From the NCBI RefSeq assembly GCF_019112545.1, contig NW_025064922.1:262302-326301 (forward strand): 64,000 nucleotides of DNA, written 5' to 3'. Both the position numbers and the translations under genes were made by a program. The stretch is from Guyanagaster necrorhizus (lineage: Eukaryota; Basidiomycota; Agaricomycetes; Agaricales; Physalacriaceae). Below the pieces are notes generated by a model that saw nothing but the letters and a program-made list of their open reading frames with translations, was not told the origin of the DNA and searched no databases. Positions 45,856 through 56,929 of this stretch are shown one piece after another (within the stretch, counting starts at the first letter, position 1; each line of letters opens with the position of its first letter).

Positions 45856-47142
45856 CTACAAGGGAATCCCATTGACGGCACGCTGAAGGACCGCATCAAG
45901 AACCAATCCTCCGAGCACGATATTTCCTATCATCGGGGTGCGGAGGAAGAATTTCATGCATTGCCTGGGATCATCAATATTGGTTGAGAGCAGCTCCTTG
46001 AGAAGAATACCGCCGGACACCGCCACGGCGAGGTAATATGGCAGGCCTTGCCCATTGAGATAACCACCGTACGACACGAGGGACGCGAATCCGATGGTGG
46101 TGGTAGCGCAAACAGGAATGGTATATTCCCCACAGAACATGGCGAGCGACCTCATGCCGATCTTGGCATCAGCGAGCTTATCCTGTGGAAAAGAGACTAG
46201 TTAGAAAACCCGATGTCTGTATTGTAACTATGTACCTGGTGCTGGTATACAGTCTCATAGGTGATTGTCCAAAGGATGGCGCCGACGTAAGCAGCTGTAA
46301 GGGCCGCCCAGGGAATATGGCCATTAGGTGTAAGGTCAGCCCATCCCATGTATATCCCAATGTTGAACATCAGCCCCTTGGAAATAATGAGATCCTGAGA
46401 CCCAAAACGCTAGGAGGAAAAACACACCAATGGAATGGGAGCAAAGTACATCCATCGCTTGCACGTAGGGTACAAGACATATAACGGCCATACAGTCATG
46501 GAAATACGAAGACTGTGATGACAGGTTTAGCGAAAATGTACCAGCACCATTGATTATTACTTACGCGTTAGAGCTCAAGAAGATATTGGCCAAGTAAACA
46601 CCGATGACGACCTGAAGGGAGAAGAACAACCAAGCACGTTCTATACTGATCGCGCCTCGGGGTAGGGCGCGACCCTTGGTCCGTTCAACGCGAGCGTCGA
46701 TGTCGCAGTCGAGGATATCATCAATAGTCATTATCTAGAAGAATCATGTTAGACTGGATACCAAAACAAAAAGTCAAGTTACCAACCAAGGATTTGATTC
46801 CGATGCAGAGGAAGAAGTAAAGGGCTGCACGGTGTAGAACCACGATCCCACGAAGTTCAGGGAAGGCGTGATATACCATAGCAAGCGACCATGCTACACA
46901 GATTATCATCAGATTATTAACCATGGATGAAGTACAAATGTATTGTTCTTACCTACGGGCAAGAAAACCGTGGAGCAGCCCATACCATTCTGAAGTCGGC
47001 AGAGTTCCCAACAAGCCTGAATCTCGGTGTGTGTCGGAGGGGCTAGGAACGTGAGGAAGCTAGAAAAGATAGAGGAGCGCCGTGAAACCCTGAATTTCTC
47101 GTGAGAGACTGGGAGGGCAGTCAGTCTTGTGTTGAAAGACAT
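45856..47142 (-). CDS. UbiA-family prenyltransferase, copy 2
   Basis: Six exons (47142-46953, 46893-46787, 46734-46565, 46512-46428, 46376-46236, 46182-45856) give 339 residues. The internal exons of 107, 170 and 85 bases have exactly the same lengths and phases as in copy 1. Motif 1 reads IDDILDCDID and motif 2 reads QDKLADAKIG. An extra 53-base intron (46235-46183) falls between YQHQ and DKLAD, inside the second metal-binding motif; copy 1 has no intron there. The second intron has an unusual GTTGGT donor. It is predicted to be an integral membrane enzyme like copy 1 and looks intact. It is inverted relative to copy 1 and 43 kb away. Confidence 0.85.
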
Positions 47143-48115
47143 CTGTAAGATCCTGTAGGTGGAGAACTTGACTTCATGCTGTCATGAACGTTTCTGTTAA
47201 ATAGGACACAAGCTAAGACAAATGGAGGGCATGGTGATAACAGCGCAGCGCTATGATCTTCCAAGTGCTAGTGTCTCCACTGCTCGGGGACTACGGATCC
47301 TACAGTTTGCATCAATTGCAGGAAAATTCAAAGGACCATCTTTCACCCATGAATACCAACCGAGAGCCAATGAAAGCTTTGGTTTCGACATGTCTGGCCA
47401 AAAATGATCTTCTGTGCCTCTTGTGATGACAGATATGAATAACAGCGTATGGATTCCATATTGGCTAGTCCATTTTCAGCAGATATCGGAACAGTCGCTT
47501 TGGCTACGCCCGCTTCTCCGAATCGCACTCAAGCGGTGATGACCATATGGGGAATCGGCCCTAACAGCCATAGGATCCCATCAGGTGATTCGTGTACATG
47601 TTCGAGATTCTTCGTGATGCTGCGAATGGTAGGGTACAGTCGTCGTTGAGTGTGCGGCATTGCTTACAACAAAAGTATTGGTTCAAGGACAAACAAAGAA
47701 TGATTTCGAAGGCCGACTCGGACTTGCGGCCAAAGACGGAATACGAGAACAGAAACTTTCGCAGCGGCATTAGAAGAAAAACAAATGTGATTCTTTAGGG
47801 TCGCCTAGAGCATAATACGACCACGTGCAGTAAGAGTGATGCATCAAATTTGATGCTGGTCTTCGCGCTAAGCTGGAAGCCTTCACTTACGTCAACCTCA
47901 CAAAAAGCCATGAAGGCAGCTAGTCAGTACACTACGTCGATGGCTTTACACCAAATGACATCCATGTAGGGATCTGGGCCGAACTACGATGGTAACAGCC
48001 AGTACGCCAACAGGAACGTCTCCTGCAGCTAAGATAGTGATACCCTGTTCATCTGTAAAGCCATGAGCTACAGGCATCACATACAGCTGGAACAGATGAC
48101 TGGCCAGGTTCTCTA
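47143..48115. other. Intergenic, nothing recognised
   Basis: Promoter of UbiA copy 2 and 3' flank of the phosphatase gene. No further gene is supported. Confidence 0.4.
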
Positions 48116-49338
48116 TTACAAGAAATACTCTGGGGGAGGTCTTTTCGTAGGTATAGATCGTACGTCCTGTAGTCAACCTCAGCGGACAAACAGGGTACAA
48201 AAGAAGAATAGGATATCTACCATCGGTGCATGACTGAACACTTTATACTCCTGCCCAAGGTGCTCATCCAGCTCCAATATTGACGCGACGTTCCCACACC
48301 GATAACAATAATTCGGTGCACTCCACACAGTGACGATCATTCTGTCGAACATCAGCTTGTATCCCTCCATTGCAAGCTGGTGTGCACGGGCGATAAGGTC
48401 TAGCGCGTTGTGATGCGCAAAGTTTTTCGTTATATCAGCGCCGAAGAGGAAGCCTGCGCCTCTAGGGGAGAGGCCCCAACCTGTTATAGTATCTGCACTC
48501 CAGCGTTAGCGAGATAAGTAATACAGGACCAGAGAAAGTCGCACCATCTGGATCTGACCAGAGGAGATCACACATCGGTCCTTCGTGTGGCACTTCTTGT
48601 TTTCGTTCTATGGCCCGAATCTGATCTATACTGGCGAGGCTAGGACTGAGGCCGCCATGCACACAGAAGACGCGACCGTCGACGATTGCACCGAGAGCAA
48701 GATAGTCAAATACCTCGCAGCACCAACGCCATACATTAGAGCTGCCATACTTCCGCTGACACTCATCGTAAAACCCGTATACCTGGTGGTAGTTGAAACA
48801 AAAGAGAAGGACAACAAGTGGCGGTGAACGCACCTGGGTTATTTGTCGACTCTCGTGGTTCCCTCGGATGAGCGTCATACGGTCCGGATAGCGCACTTTC
48901 AGGGCCAGGAGAAGAAGAAATGTTTCTACGCTGTAGAATCCGCGGTCAACAAAGTCGCCTGACATAAAATTAAGAAGGTCAAACGCGCATATATGCAGGT
49001 GCACGCACCCATGAACAGGTAGTTCGTCTCTGGACACCATCCTCCCACTGCGAACAGCTCCATCAGATCAAAGAACTGGCCATGTATGTCACCACATATC
49101 TATCTCAACGTCAACCAAAGGGCGACAAATGGCAATGAAGGCGCTCACTGTAACTGGCGAGTCGACAACCTGAACGTTGCCCTCCTCGATGAGGATCTCC
49201 CGGGCTTTGATACACAACGTCTTCACTTGGGCCTCGGATATCGGTTCGCAGCGGCTAAGCTGGGCTATTTGGCTAGCAACAATGAGGAGTGAATATTCCG
49301 CAGAAACATGGCGCGCACCTGTCGAGATCGCTAGGCAT
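48116..49338 (-). CDS. PPH3: Protein phosphatase 4 catalytic subunit (PP2A-like)
   Basis: Seven exons (49338-49319, 49272-49149, 49099-49009, 48958-48834, 48782-48545, 48492-48221, 48166-48116) give 306 residues, about the length of PP4 catalytic subunits. The N-terminus [20 protein letters not shown] fits PP4. Metal-site motifs GDIHGQF, GDFVDRG and [10 protein letters not shown] are intact. Also present are [39 protein letters not shown] and [20 protein letters not shown]. The C-terminus ends PPPEYFL, the carboxymethylated tail of PP2A-like enzymes. It is a Mn/Fe-dependent Ser/Thr phosphatase acting in DNA-damage recovery and other signalling. PP6/Sit4 and PPG1 are the alternatives, but the N-terminus and ILELDEHL favour PP4. 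The 20-base first exon was placed by frame and splice signals. Confidence 0.9.
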
Positions 49339-50221
49339 GCTGAGGGGAGGTAGGACAAGGCCTTGCCAAGCCAGTATCATTAAAGAGGCACAGCCACACG
49401 TCACATTGCCGCCGGCAAATACCACGAGCAACGCTTCCCCCACTCGCTCCTCTCATCTCAACCCGCGGCAAGACGTTGAACGCATCTGAGTGACGCAGAA
49501 AGTACCAACTGTGATGACGCAGGTGGGTCTATGCTGCCGAGTAAGTTTGTTCACTTTCTGCTGCAAGCTTCATACAGGAGCGGTGGAGAGGAATAGGTTT
49601 GCGTGACGCCTCTGATACCATAGCCATATCGCAATATGCGCAAACCATATTACATAAATGAGCATTCCTTGGTCCAATCGCCAATTATTGAACTCAAATT
49701 GAGGGGAACCTAATTGTGCCAATCCTCCGGCATTGAACACCACCTTCAGCCTGACGCTTGAAGCCGTACCATCTTCTCTTCACCCAGAGCTTAATGATGG
49801 AGCTTAAAAAATGGAAGATCTCGGGTAATAGAAAGCAACAAGACCAGTGGCACAGCGCTTTACCAAGCACTCCATCGCTTCCAGAAGCTACGCGTGTTAG
49901 TTGACACTCAGAATCACCGAGGTAAATAATGTGCTGAGAAACACATACTCGAGGAGCTACTGCCTCATCAGGTCGTCACCAAAGTGCATCCCAGATATCT
50001 GCTGCATCACAAACAGCCCGGTGTTATGCAAGCATCAAAACAATTCCCGGTGGCCTTTCTGCCTGGCCACCCAATCCGCGTCCTGAAATCTGAGTACATA
50101 TTCTGTCTAATCTCGATAAGGACAAACATGTAACAAGTCTGGCACGGACGGCTACCATCATTGCATCATTATCAGTAAAACTGCAAACGATAAATTCCTC
50201 ACTACCAAAGTTGTCCCGAAT
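49339..50221. other. Intergenic, nothing recognised
   Basis: Upstream of the phosphatase gene and downstream of the terpene-synthase-like gene. Only short motif-free frames occur. Confidence 0.4.
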
Positions 50222-51382
50222 CTAAGCACCGTCTGCATTTGCCTTGGGGAGCATGAAAACCCATCCAAATCCTCGTACTTCCTCTCCCTTTGTCCCGAAG
50301 AACAAATCCGTCTCGTAGACCCAGTTCGTATGGCCTACGATGCAGTCACGAAGCCCCTGCATCCACAGCATGAGGTCGTCACATTCCTGTTTTTCGCCAA
50401 CTTTCTCCTCTACCGTGCCCATCAAAGCACTCCATATCCAGGCAAACCGAGCTGAAGATGTCGGGGGCTGCCTCAAAGCTGACACGATCCGACGCTCCGT
50501 CTCGAGGAAACCGTCGATGGCATCCTTCACCATTGTCCCTGCTTGCTGAGAGGCGACCTGCACCGACAACCGCTTGTGAGCCATTAGAAGAGAAACGAGA
50601 TTGTATTGCTTGTTGATGGACTGATCCACGTTGTACCCGACAATGTCCTGGACGTCCTTGTCAGTGAAACAAAAGGAAAGGTCAAGGAATGTACGAACCA
50701 CTGTCCAAGCAATAATATTAACCGCTTGTTGCTGAAGACGACCAACGTCCTCCGATACCTTTCCTTCGATATCCAGCCCTTCAGCCGGTTCTATAAAGTC
50801 GAGGACTATCTTGATACCGTTCAGGTCCGGCAAAAGATCGAGGTACTCTGCAATTCCAGGAACATGGTGTCGGTTCTCCATAACCTTAAGTTGTGCAGAG
50901 CGATAGGTTCGTACGGATTCCGTGAATCTGTTCTTCCACATCTGAGATGCCTCATCGTATATCTTCCGAATACGAGGGACGAGGCTACTGAATTAGAACG
51001 ACTGAAATACATAATTTAATGATACTCACTGCACCAATATTCTGTGACCAGAGAAAAGGTCGACTCCGTTCCCTGTACCATCGCCTGACCAACAAGACCG
51101 CAAAGGTTGGCGCCAAAGCCGGGCGTTCGAATAGACCATCAGCGTGCAGAGGTCGGTGAAAAGACGAAGCTGAGGCCCGTCGCACGTAGGGAAGCATAGT
51201 GAGGCCAGAAGGCCTGCTTTCACGCCAGTCAACGTTTCACACTCTGCCTCATTTAGTATTGGAGGATCTTGGGTGCGAATCCACGCTTCCGACGCGTCAG
51301 TTATTCTCCGGCAGTGCTTGTTGGCACGTAAGTTAAAGGATCGACTGTAGCTCAGGATATCAGGAAGCTGGAAACTGGCCAT
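50222..51382 (-). CDS. Terpene-synthase-like protein with degenerate metal-binding motifs
   Basis: Two exons (51382-51030 and 50987-50222) with a 42-base intron give 372 residues, the usual length of basidiomycete sesquiterpene synthases. Family features are LPDILSYSR at the N-terminus, an ASEAWI block, an NSE-like segment QDIVGYNVDQSINKQYNLVS and a C-terminal GHTNWVYETDLFFGTKGEEV. The aspartate-rich D(D/E)xxD motif is not present where expected; that region reads FTDLCTLMVYSNARLW. The NSE motif is weakened, with Asn, Ser and Glu replaced by Gln, Gly and Asp. The usual RY pair is also gone. An alternative 52-base intron in exon 1 is possible and would not restore the motif. It may be inactive, a divergent enzyme, or have lost its original function. 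Confidence 0.6.
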
Positions 51383-51662
51383 TCATTGGTACAAATAATC
51401 AAGAACGTGGCGGTCCGAAAGAAAAGAATAGATAGTCACGTGCACACTGCTGAACTGTCCATCCCTAAAAAAAATTGCACAGCGAAAATACCGTACCGTA
51501 CGACGTGGACGTCGTACATTAATACGGCTAACGAATCAAATATAAACGGGAAGCTAGCTTCCAGATAATTGCGAAGAGGCTAGTAGGAGAACCCATTTCA
51601 TGCACCCTACTAGTAGTAGCCGCCATATTTAAACGTTAATTTATGGTTTTTAAAGTGCCCAG
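51383..51662. other. Promoter region of the terpene-synthase-like gene
   Basis: Short AT-rich interval between the terpene-synthase-like start and the DUF6534-like stop. No specific site is recognised. Confidence 0.3.
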
Positions 51663-53802
51663 TTAGAAGGCATTATTTTGGCTCAGAGTCAAAGTTACGC
51701 TATTTGTAGGAAAATTAAAGTTAGAAGAGACGCAGAGCAAAATCGGAAAGGCACCAACAGAGTCCATCTCGTAGTCCCCCAGCACCTCAACGTCTACATC
51801 ACGGTTGATTACTATATGCCTGGGTTTCTGGAAGTCGCAAGTCAGCGAAGAATTATCTATCGGTACTAAACCAACACGAACAGATGCGCCGTCTGCGGAG
51901 ATGGGCAGACGTCTCCCTTCGCTATCCAGAGTGAAAGAGGCGGCCAATGCTGAGCCATCTACAGTCGTCTTCATACCTCTGCGCGCGTTGAGGCTAAGAT
52001 ACAAAGGTCAGCATGTCTGTCATTCAGAATACCACCATGTTGTCTCACGTCGCCAGAAGCGAATTGGAATACACTGGAAACATGGCAGTCAGATGATATT
52101 GGCGCGAGAAGAACATAACAACGCACGTCTTCCGAGATTGAAAAAGAATGTGATATAAAGAAATGTATTGGGGTAAACGAGGATCTGAAACGCTCAGATA
52201 TTTCATTGCCAGCAAAGACTCGTAGCTTACCATAATGAGAGACATGATGGCGCAGATGCTACATGAGAAACAGGTCAGCATCCGAAAAGACTTGCCTCAT
52301 GATGACTTACCTCGTAAGTAACCCGGTATTCATTGTAAAAAGGATCATCTTGTTCATCATTGCGTCCGACCTAGCGATGCTTTATGACTTTATCAGGGAG
52401 TGAAAAGTCCCTCCTAACCTTTTCATTCCGGACTTGGAACGATGCAGCAAGAAGATAAGTGATCCACAGATTGACATATCTCCCGCAGCGGCAAGGGCGT
52501 TCATCGATTGCGATAGCGACTGTATTCATAAGCTTCTCGAAAGGTGGACCTGAGGACTTGCACTAACCCTGACTTTAAACGACTCGGAATAGAACTCAAG
52601 GGCCCATCTAGAAGGCCAGGTAAGATGAATATGGATAGTCGAATAGTAGCTGGAATTTACGCTTTGGAGAAGTACGCTGCAACATAGGATTGAGCTAGTG
52701 TCGGAGTGTCGCTGATTATGGTAGCCACCTACCGATGCACACAAAAAATTCCGCAGCAACGAGAGAGCCCTTTGGTTCGTGAGAATACTTCACATTGTCG
52801 CCATGGCGAGACCAACGTACCAGAAACAGGATGAGATAGAGATTTCTATGGCTCACTGTTCGTGAACGTCAGTGAAACAAAAGACAGAAGAGATATAGTA
52901 CGCTAACATATCCAAACGCGATACGTAAAGAATCTGCTAGGATTGGGCCTGTAGTATCAATAGTATACAGATTTTAATAAAACGCACGACTGGACCATTA
53001 GAGCTACGCATGCCTGTCAGGAAGATCAGCTGTGTCGGGGAGAAAGACTCAGACCAAAGAATTACGCACTGACGGTATGACCTCGACCTGAGAGTTGAGG
53101 CGTGGGTCACAGCAATTTGAATGCATCCGACACATGGACTTACAAGTATGCTCCTGGTTTAGAATGTTACTGTTCCTCGTTGTGGTTCCAAAGAGACGAA
53201 ATTTACTCACCATTCAATGATCTCTAGCTGCGCTAGATCGGCGAAATGGGATACCAAGTAGACGTATATTGTATGGCAGATTAGGATTTCGTGGAAGGTG
53301 TCCATAACACTATAGTGCACGTCATGTGAGATAGCCGAGACAGACAGAACCGGACTTACAATGTTGCAAGAACCTATATGCAGACTCGGAATTGAAGTCT
53401 AATAAGAAAGATCGGCTTCCTAACTCACCAGAATCCGGAAGCCAAGGGTGTCAAGTCTCCAGTAGCGCTGGTAATGGGAACATTCAATCATTGTCAAAAG
53501 CTGATAAACAGAAAGACGCTTACATTGATGTACGAAAACGTTTGTACACAAGTAACACCCCATAGTCTAGATGGCGTCAAAATTATCCGTCAAGTAACTA
53601 ACGCGTTGTCGACTCACGCGGTAGAGAATCTGTTCAAAGTTGAGGTCTTGTCAAGGACAGAATGTAGCATACCAGTTACTTACAAAACGCCGACGAGAAG
53701 GGCTCCCATCTGTAGCGATATTTGAGCGCGAAACAACAGTGTAGTTTGCCACACACAACGCACCGTGTTGTCAAGAGCAGGAACTGCCGTTGTCGTACTC
53801 AT
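51663..53802 (-). CDS. DUF6534-like seven-helix membrane protein
   Basis: The first exon starts ATG at 53802 with PALDNT. After an intron comes MGALLVGVL (about 53690-53715). Later exons give HYQRYWRLDTLGFRIL (53420-53470), VMDTFHEILICHTIYVYLVS followed by HFADLAQLEIIEW (53210-53320), LAAAGDMSICGSLIFLLHRS (52430-52490) and SICAIMSLIMV. The final blocks are FPVYSNSLLATLNAR and a soluble tail ending near 51663. This is the standard layout of the DUF6534 family of basidiomycete integral membrane proteins (about seven helices, C-terminal LNAR motif), whose function is unknown. Middle exons around 52600-53150 were harder to place, so the gene could carry a lesion there. The tail reading frame at the very end is also uncertain. 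Confidence 0.7.
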
Positions 53803-54841
53803 TTTTCCCGTGTTTGAGAGACCCAGAGACAGAAGAGAAAGCCGGGGTGAAAGAAAAGACCACCTCGGCGGTTTCCCCTCCCCTCCCTTGTGAATTTCCA
53901 TCATCTCCTATAATAACAAGATTTTGCCACATGTGGACTGGATTGCTTCCCTTCAGGCCCGATATCAGCGCGCATGGCAAGAGATTGGGAGGCAACCGCG
54001 ATAATAATATGCCATGGGTGGGTGAGTCTAAGCGAAAAAGGAAAGTTTGGCAATATTCTTTTTAATAGCTGGGAACAATTGAGAACTATATGATATCGAG
54101 AAAATATTTTCAGATATCATATGAGAGTTCTACATAGAAAATCCAAGAAACTTAGAAATGAAGGGTGAGCGGCTGCGATGACAGTTCGGGAGCGGAAGAT
54201 TGATGGGAACGTGTTCAAGCTGGACGGCTCTTCGGCCCCGATCTATTGTGGCCACTTCCACCATAAAAGGTTTCTTGGACGACCGAATCAAGCATGCTGC
54301 TCCAGTCGCAATACCGAGTGGATCTATACCTCCACTTTGGAACCGCCCTCATACCTCGTGTCGCAAATGCGGCGTAATTTTTATTCATCGCTCGTTCTCT
54401 AATGCTAGCATGTCGAATTTTTCAAAACGACACAACCCGATTCCTCGGCGGCACAGTCAATCTCAATATGCGATATGTCAAGCGGTCCTGGCTGTCGACT
54501 CCTCTGATTTGTTCTGATTTCGCCATCAAAACTTTAACGTGACCTAGCAAATCACTTGGAATTCTGATTCTATCTGATATCTCACTGATCTTCTTGCCAA
54601 CGAAACTAACATAAAAAGCACATGGTCATTTATTAGCCTAGGAACCTACATAGCACCCAGGGTTGTCGAATAGATCCATGTCTCACTTCCATCAAAAAGA
54701 AACTTCACTGCCGCTTGTCCAGGTAGCAGGAACCAGGTACCTCGGCGCTCGGATCCAGCCTATGTGTATTTGTGGGTCTGAACTCATATATTAATGCGGC
54801 TCAGGTAAAGCATCATCACTTCAACTCAAATTACTCTCATC
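53803..54841. other. Intergenic, divergent promoters
   Basis: Separates the DUF6534-like gene (minus) from the P450 gene (plus). TATATTA near 54786 lies about 55 bases before the P450 ATG and may act as its TATA box. A plus-strand frame at 54200-54517 has no motif. Confidence 0.4.
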
Positions 54842-56929
54842 ATGAGCTCTCTGCCAGATGTCCCACTTCTTACAGCCATCGTTCTCACCATCGTCCTCAC
54901 TGTTCTACTTGTCAGGAAGAATCTTAATCGCCATGGTCCTCTTCCTCCAGGACCCTCGGGGCTGCCTTTCCTTGGAAATGCATTGGAGATGAGTGGCCCA
55001 TATCCTTGGCTGAAGTATACAGAATGGAGCAAGCAGTACGGTCGGTGTTATCCGTTTGCTGCATTGGATCATGTTGATATACATCCGTTCACCAGGCGAC
55101 GTGGTTCACATCAAAGCTGCCGGCCAATCCGTAATTATCTTGAGTTCCCCCCAAGCGCTATCAGATCTCCTAGAACAACGGGGTGCCATATACTCCGACC
55201 GTCCGCGTCTCATTATGGGTGGTGAACTGTGAGACTATCCAGTCGACATTTGTTTCTCATGGCCTTACTATCCTGGTTACAGTGCCGGCTACGTTGATAG
55301 TGTCCCTCTTTGTCCATATGGGAGCAGGCTGCGCGAATACCGCAAACTGATGTCTGAAGCTCTGACTCCTCGCAGGGTCCAAGATTACTTTGCTCTAGAA
55401 GAGGAAAAAACTAGGGAGTTTTTGGGGTGCCTACTACGTAGTCCTGACCAATTCCTACATCACATCAGAAGGTCGGTATTTCACCTTCCACGCAGACTCT
55501 TGTATCTTACTACGTGGATCCAGGAATATTGCCGCTATTGTGTTCAAAATCACTCATGGATATGATTTGAAAGACGGCTTGGATCCTTTGATGGAATTAG
55601 CGGAACGCGGGGATCACGACTTTTCTGACGCGGCAAGCGCTGGAGCCTTTCTCGTCGACTCTTTTCCGGTCCGTAAGTAATCATTTTTTGATCCGTGTCC
55701 CGCTCAGCCCTGATTCGCTGTTCTCGTTTCAGTACTCTACCTACCACGATGGTTAGGCTTGAATTGGATGAAGAGAGCCAAGATATTCCGTAAAAACATG
55801 GAGGAACTCCGAGACACTCCCTGGGAAACTGTAAAGGAACAAGTGGTCAGTCTCACCTTACGTCTGTCTAGTACGCGAATTATTGACGAGATGAACAGAA
55901 GAAAGGAACTGCCGTTCCGTCATTCGCGGCGAATTTGATTGAGAAGAACGGCGACCTCTCAAAGGACCAAGAAGATATATACAAGTGGGTCTCGACGGCC
56001 TTCTATGCTGGTTCGTCATGTCATATATCAAGCTATCCTTTGCTTAATTTTCTCGTTACCAGGTGGTGCTGATACAGCAAGTAACTTAACCATCTCCCGA
56101 GCTGTCCGCTTATGATGCCCCTTCTAGTCCGTGTCCGCTATAGCGTCCTTTTTCCTTTGCATGTCCCTGTATCCCGATATACAGCGCAAAGCCCAGGAAG
56201 AGGTACTGCGTGTGGTAGGAACCAGCCGATTGCCTACGTTCTCCGACCGGCCGCTTCTTCCCTATCTAGAAGCAGTGATCAATGAGGTACACCGTATGAA
56301 CCCCGTTGGTCCTACTGCCCTTCCACATAGATCAAGCCAAGATGATCATTACAACGGGTATTTCATTCCAGCTGGATCCATCGTGATACCGAACAGCTGG
56401 TAAGCGTATCAATATTCTTACCCGTCTACTGATGTCCGACCAAATTAGGGCTGTTCTTCACGACCCGGATGTCTATCCGTCGCCATTCGAGTTTTTGCCG
56501 GAGCGATATTTCGACGATGCAGCTAAGACGAAAGGTCTAAACCCTGATCCTCGCAAATTCGTCTTTGGCTATGGACGACGGTATTGGCCTTTACCCCTCG
56601 GTTCCGTATATGAATCGTTGATGCGCATCCTAGAGTATGTCCGGGACGGCACCTCGCCGATAACTCTCTCTTCATCGCTATCGTGATGATACTGTCAGTC
56701 TTTGACGTTTCCCGAATCGACGAAAAGGCCCCGAAGCCAGATTTCTCCCGCAGCGAAGGGTATATTTCATCGACTATTTGGTAAGTTCCAGGTATCTATA
56801 ACCTTCGAGTGAATATTAATACGGCACAGTCACCCTGAACCTTTTAAGTGCCATATCGCACCACGGTCAGAGGAAGCAGCGATGTTGATAAGAGCGAATG
56901 ACCCAAGGAAGGTCGATCATAGCCTTTAA
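54842..56929 (+). CDS. Cytochrome P450 monooxygenase, intact
   Basis: A many-exon gene starts with an N-terminal anchor (LLTAIVLTIVLTVLLV) and the proline hinge GPLPPGPSGLPFLGN. In order follow QYGDVVHIKAAGQSVII, GAIYSDRPRLIMGGEL, RLREYRKLMSEAL, VLYLPRWLGLNWM-like text, the I-helix AGGADT, the ExxR region EVHRMNPVGP, and PERYFDD. The heme-binding loop is FGYGRRVCPGRHLADNSLF. That loop is interrupted by an intron starting GTATTG (donor at about 56580) and ending CCTAG before AGTATGTCC. Read without splicing, the Cys appears lost. After AGGADT the intron appears to use a GC donor (GCAAGT). The protein ends FKCHIAPRSEEAAMLIR...VDHSL. It is an ER-anchored P450 of the fungal group usually annotated near CYP64/O-methylsterigmatocystin oxidoreductase. 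The substrate is unknown, and it may serve the nearby terpene or prenyl genes. Confidence 0.85.

Noticed and set aside
56560..56620. P450 lacking its heme cysteine
   Set aside because: The Cys is restored as RRVCPGRHLAD once the short intron ending CCTAG is removed.
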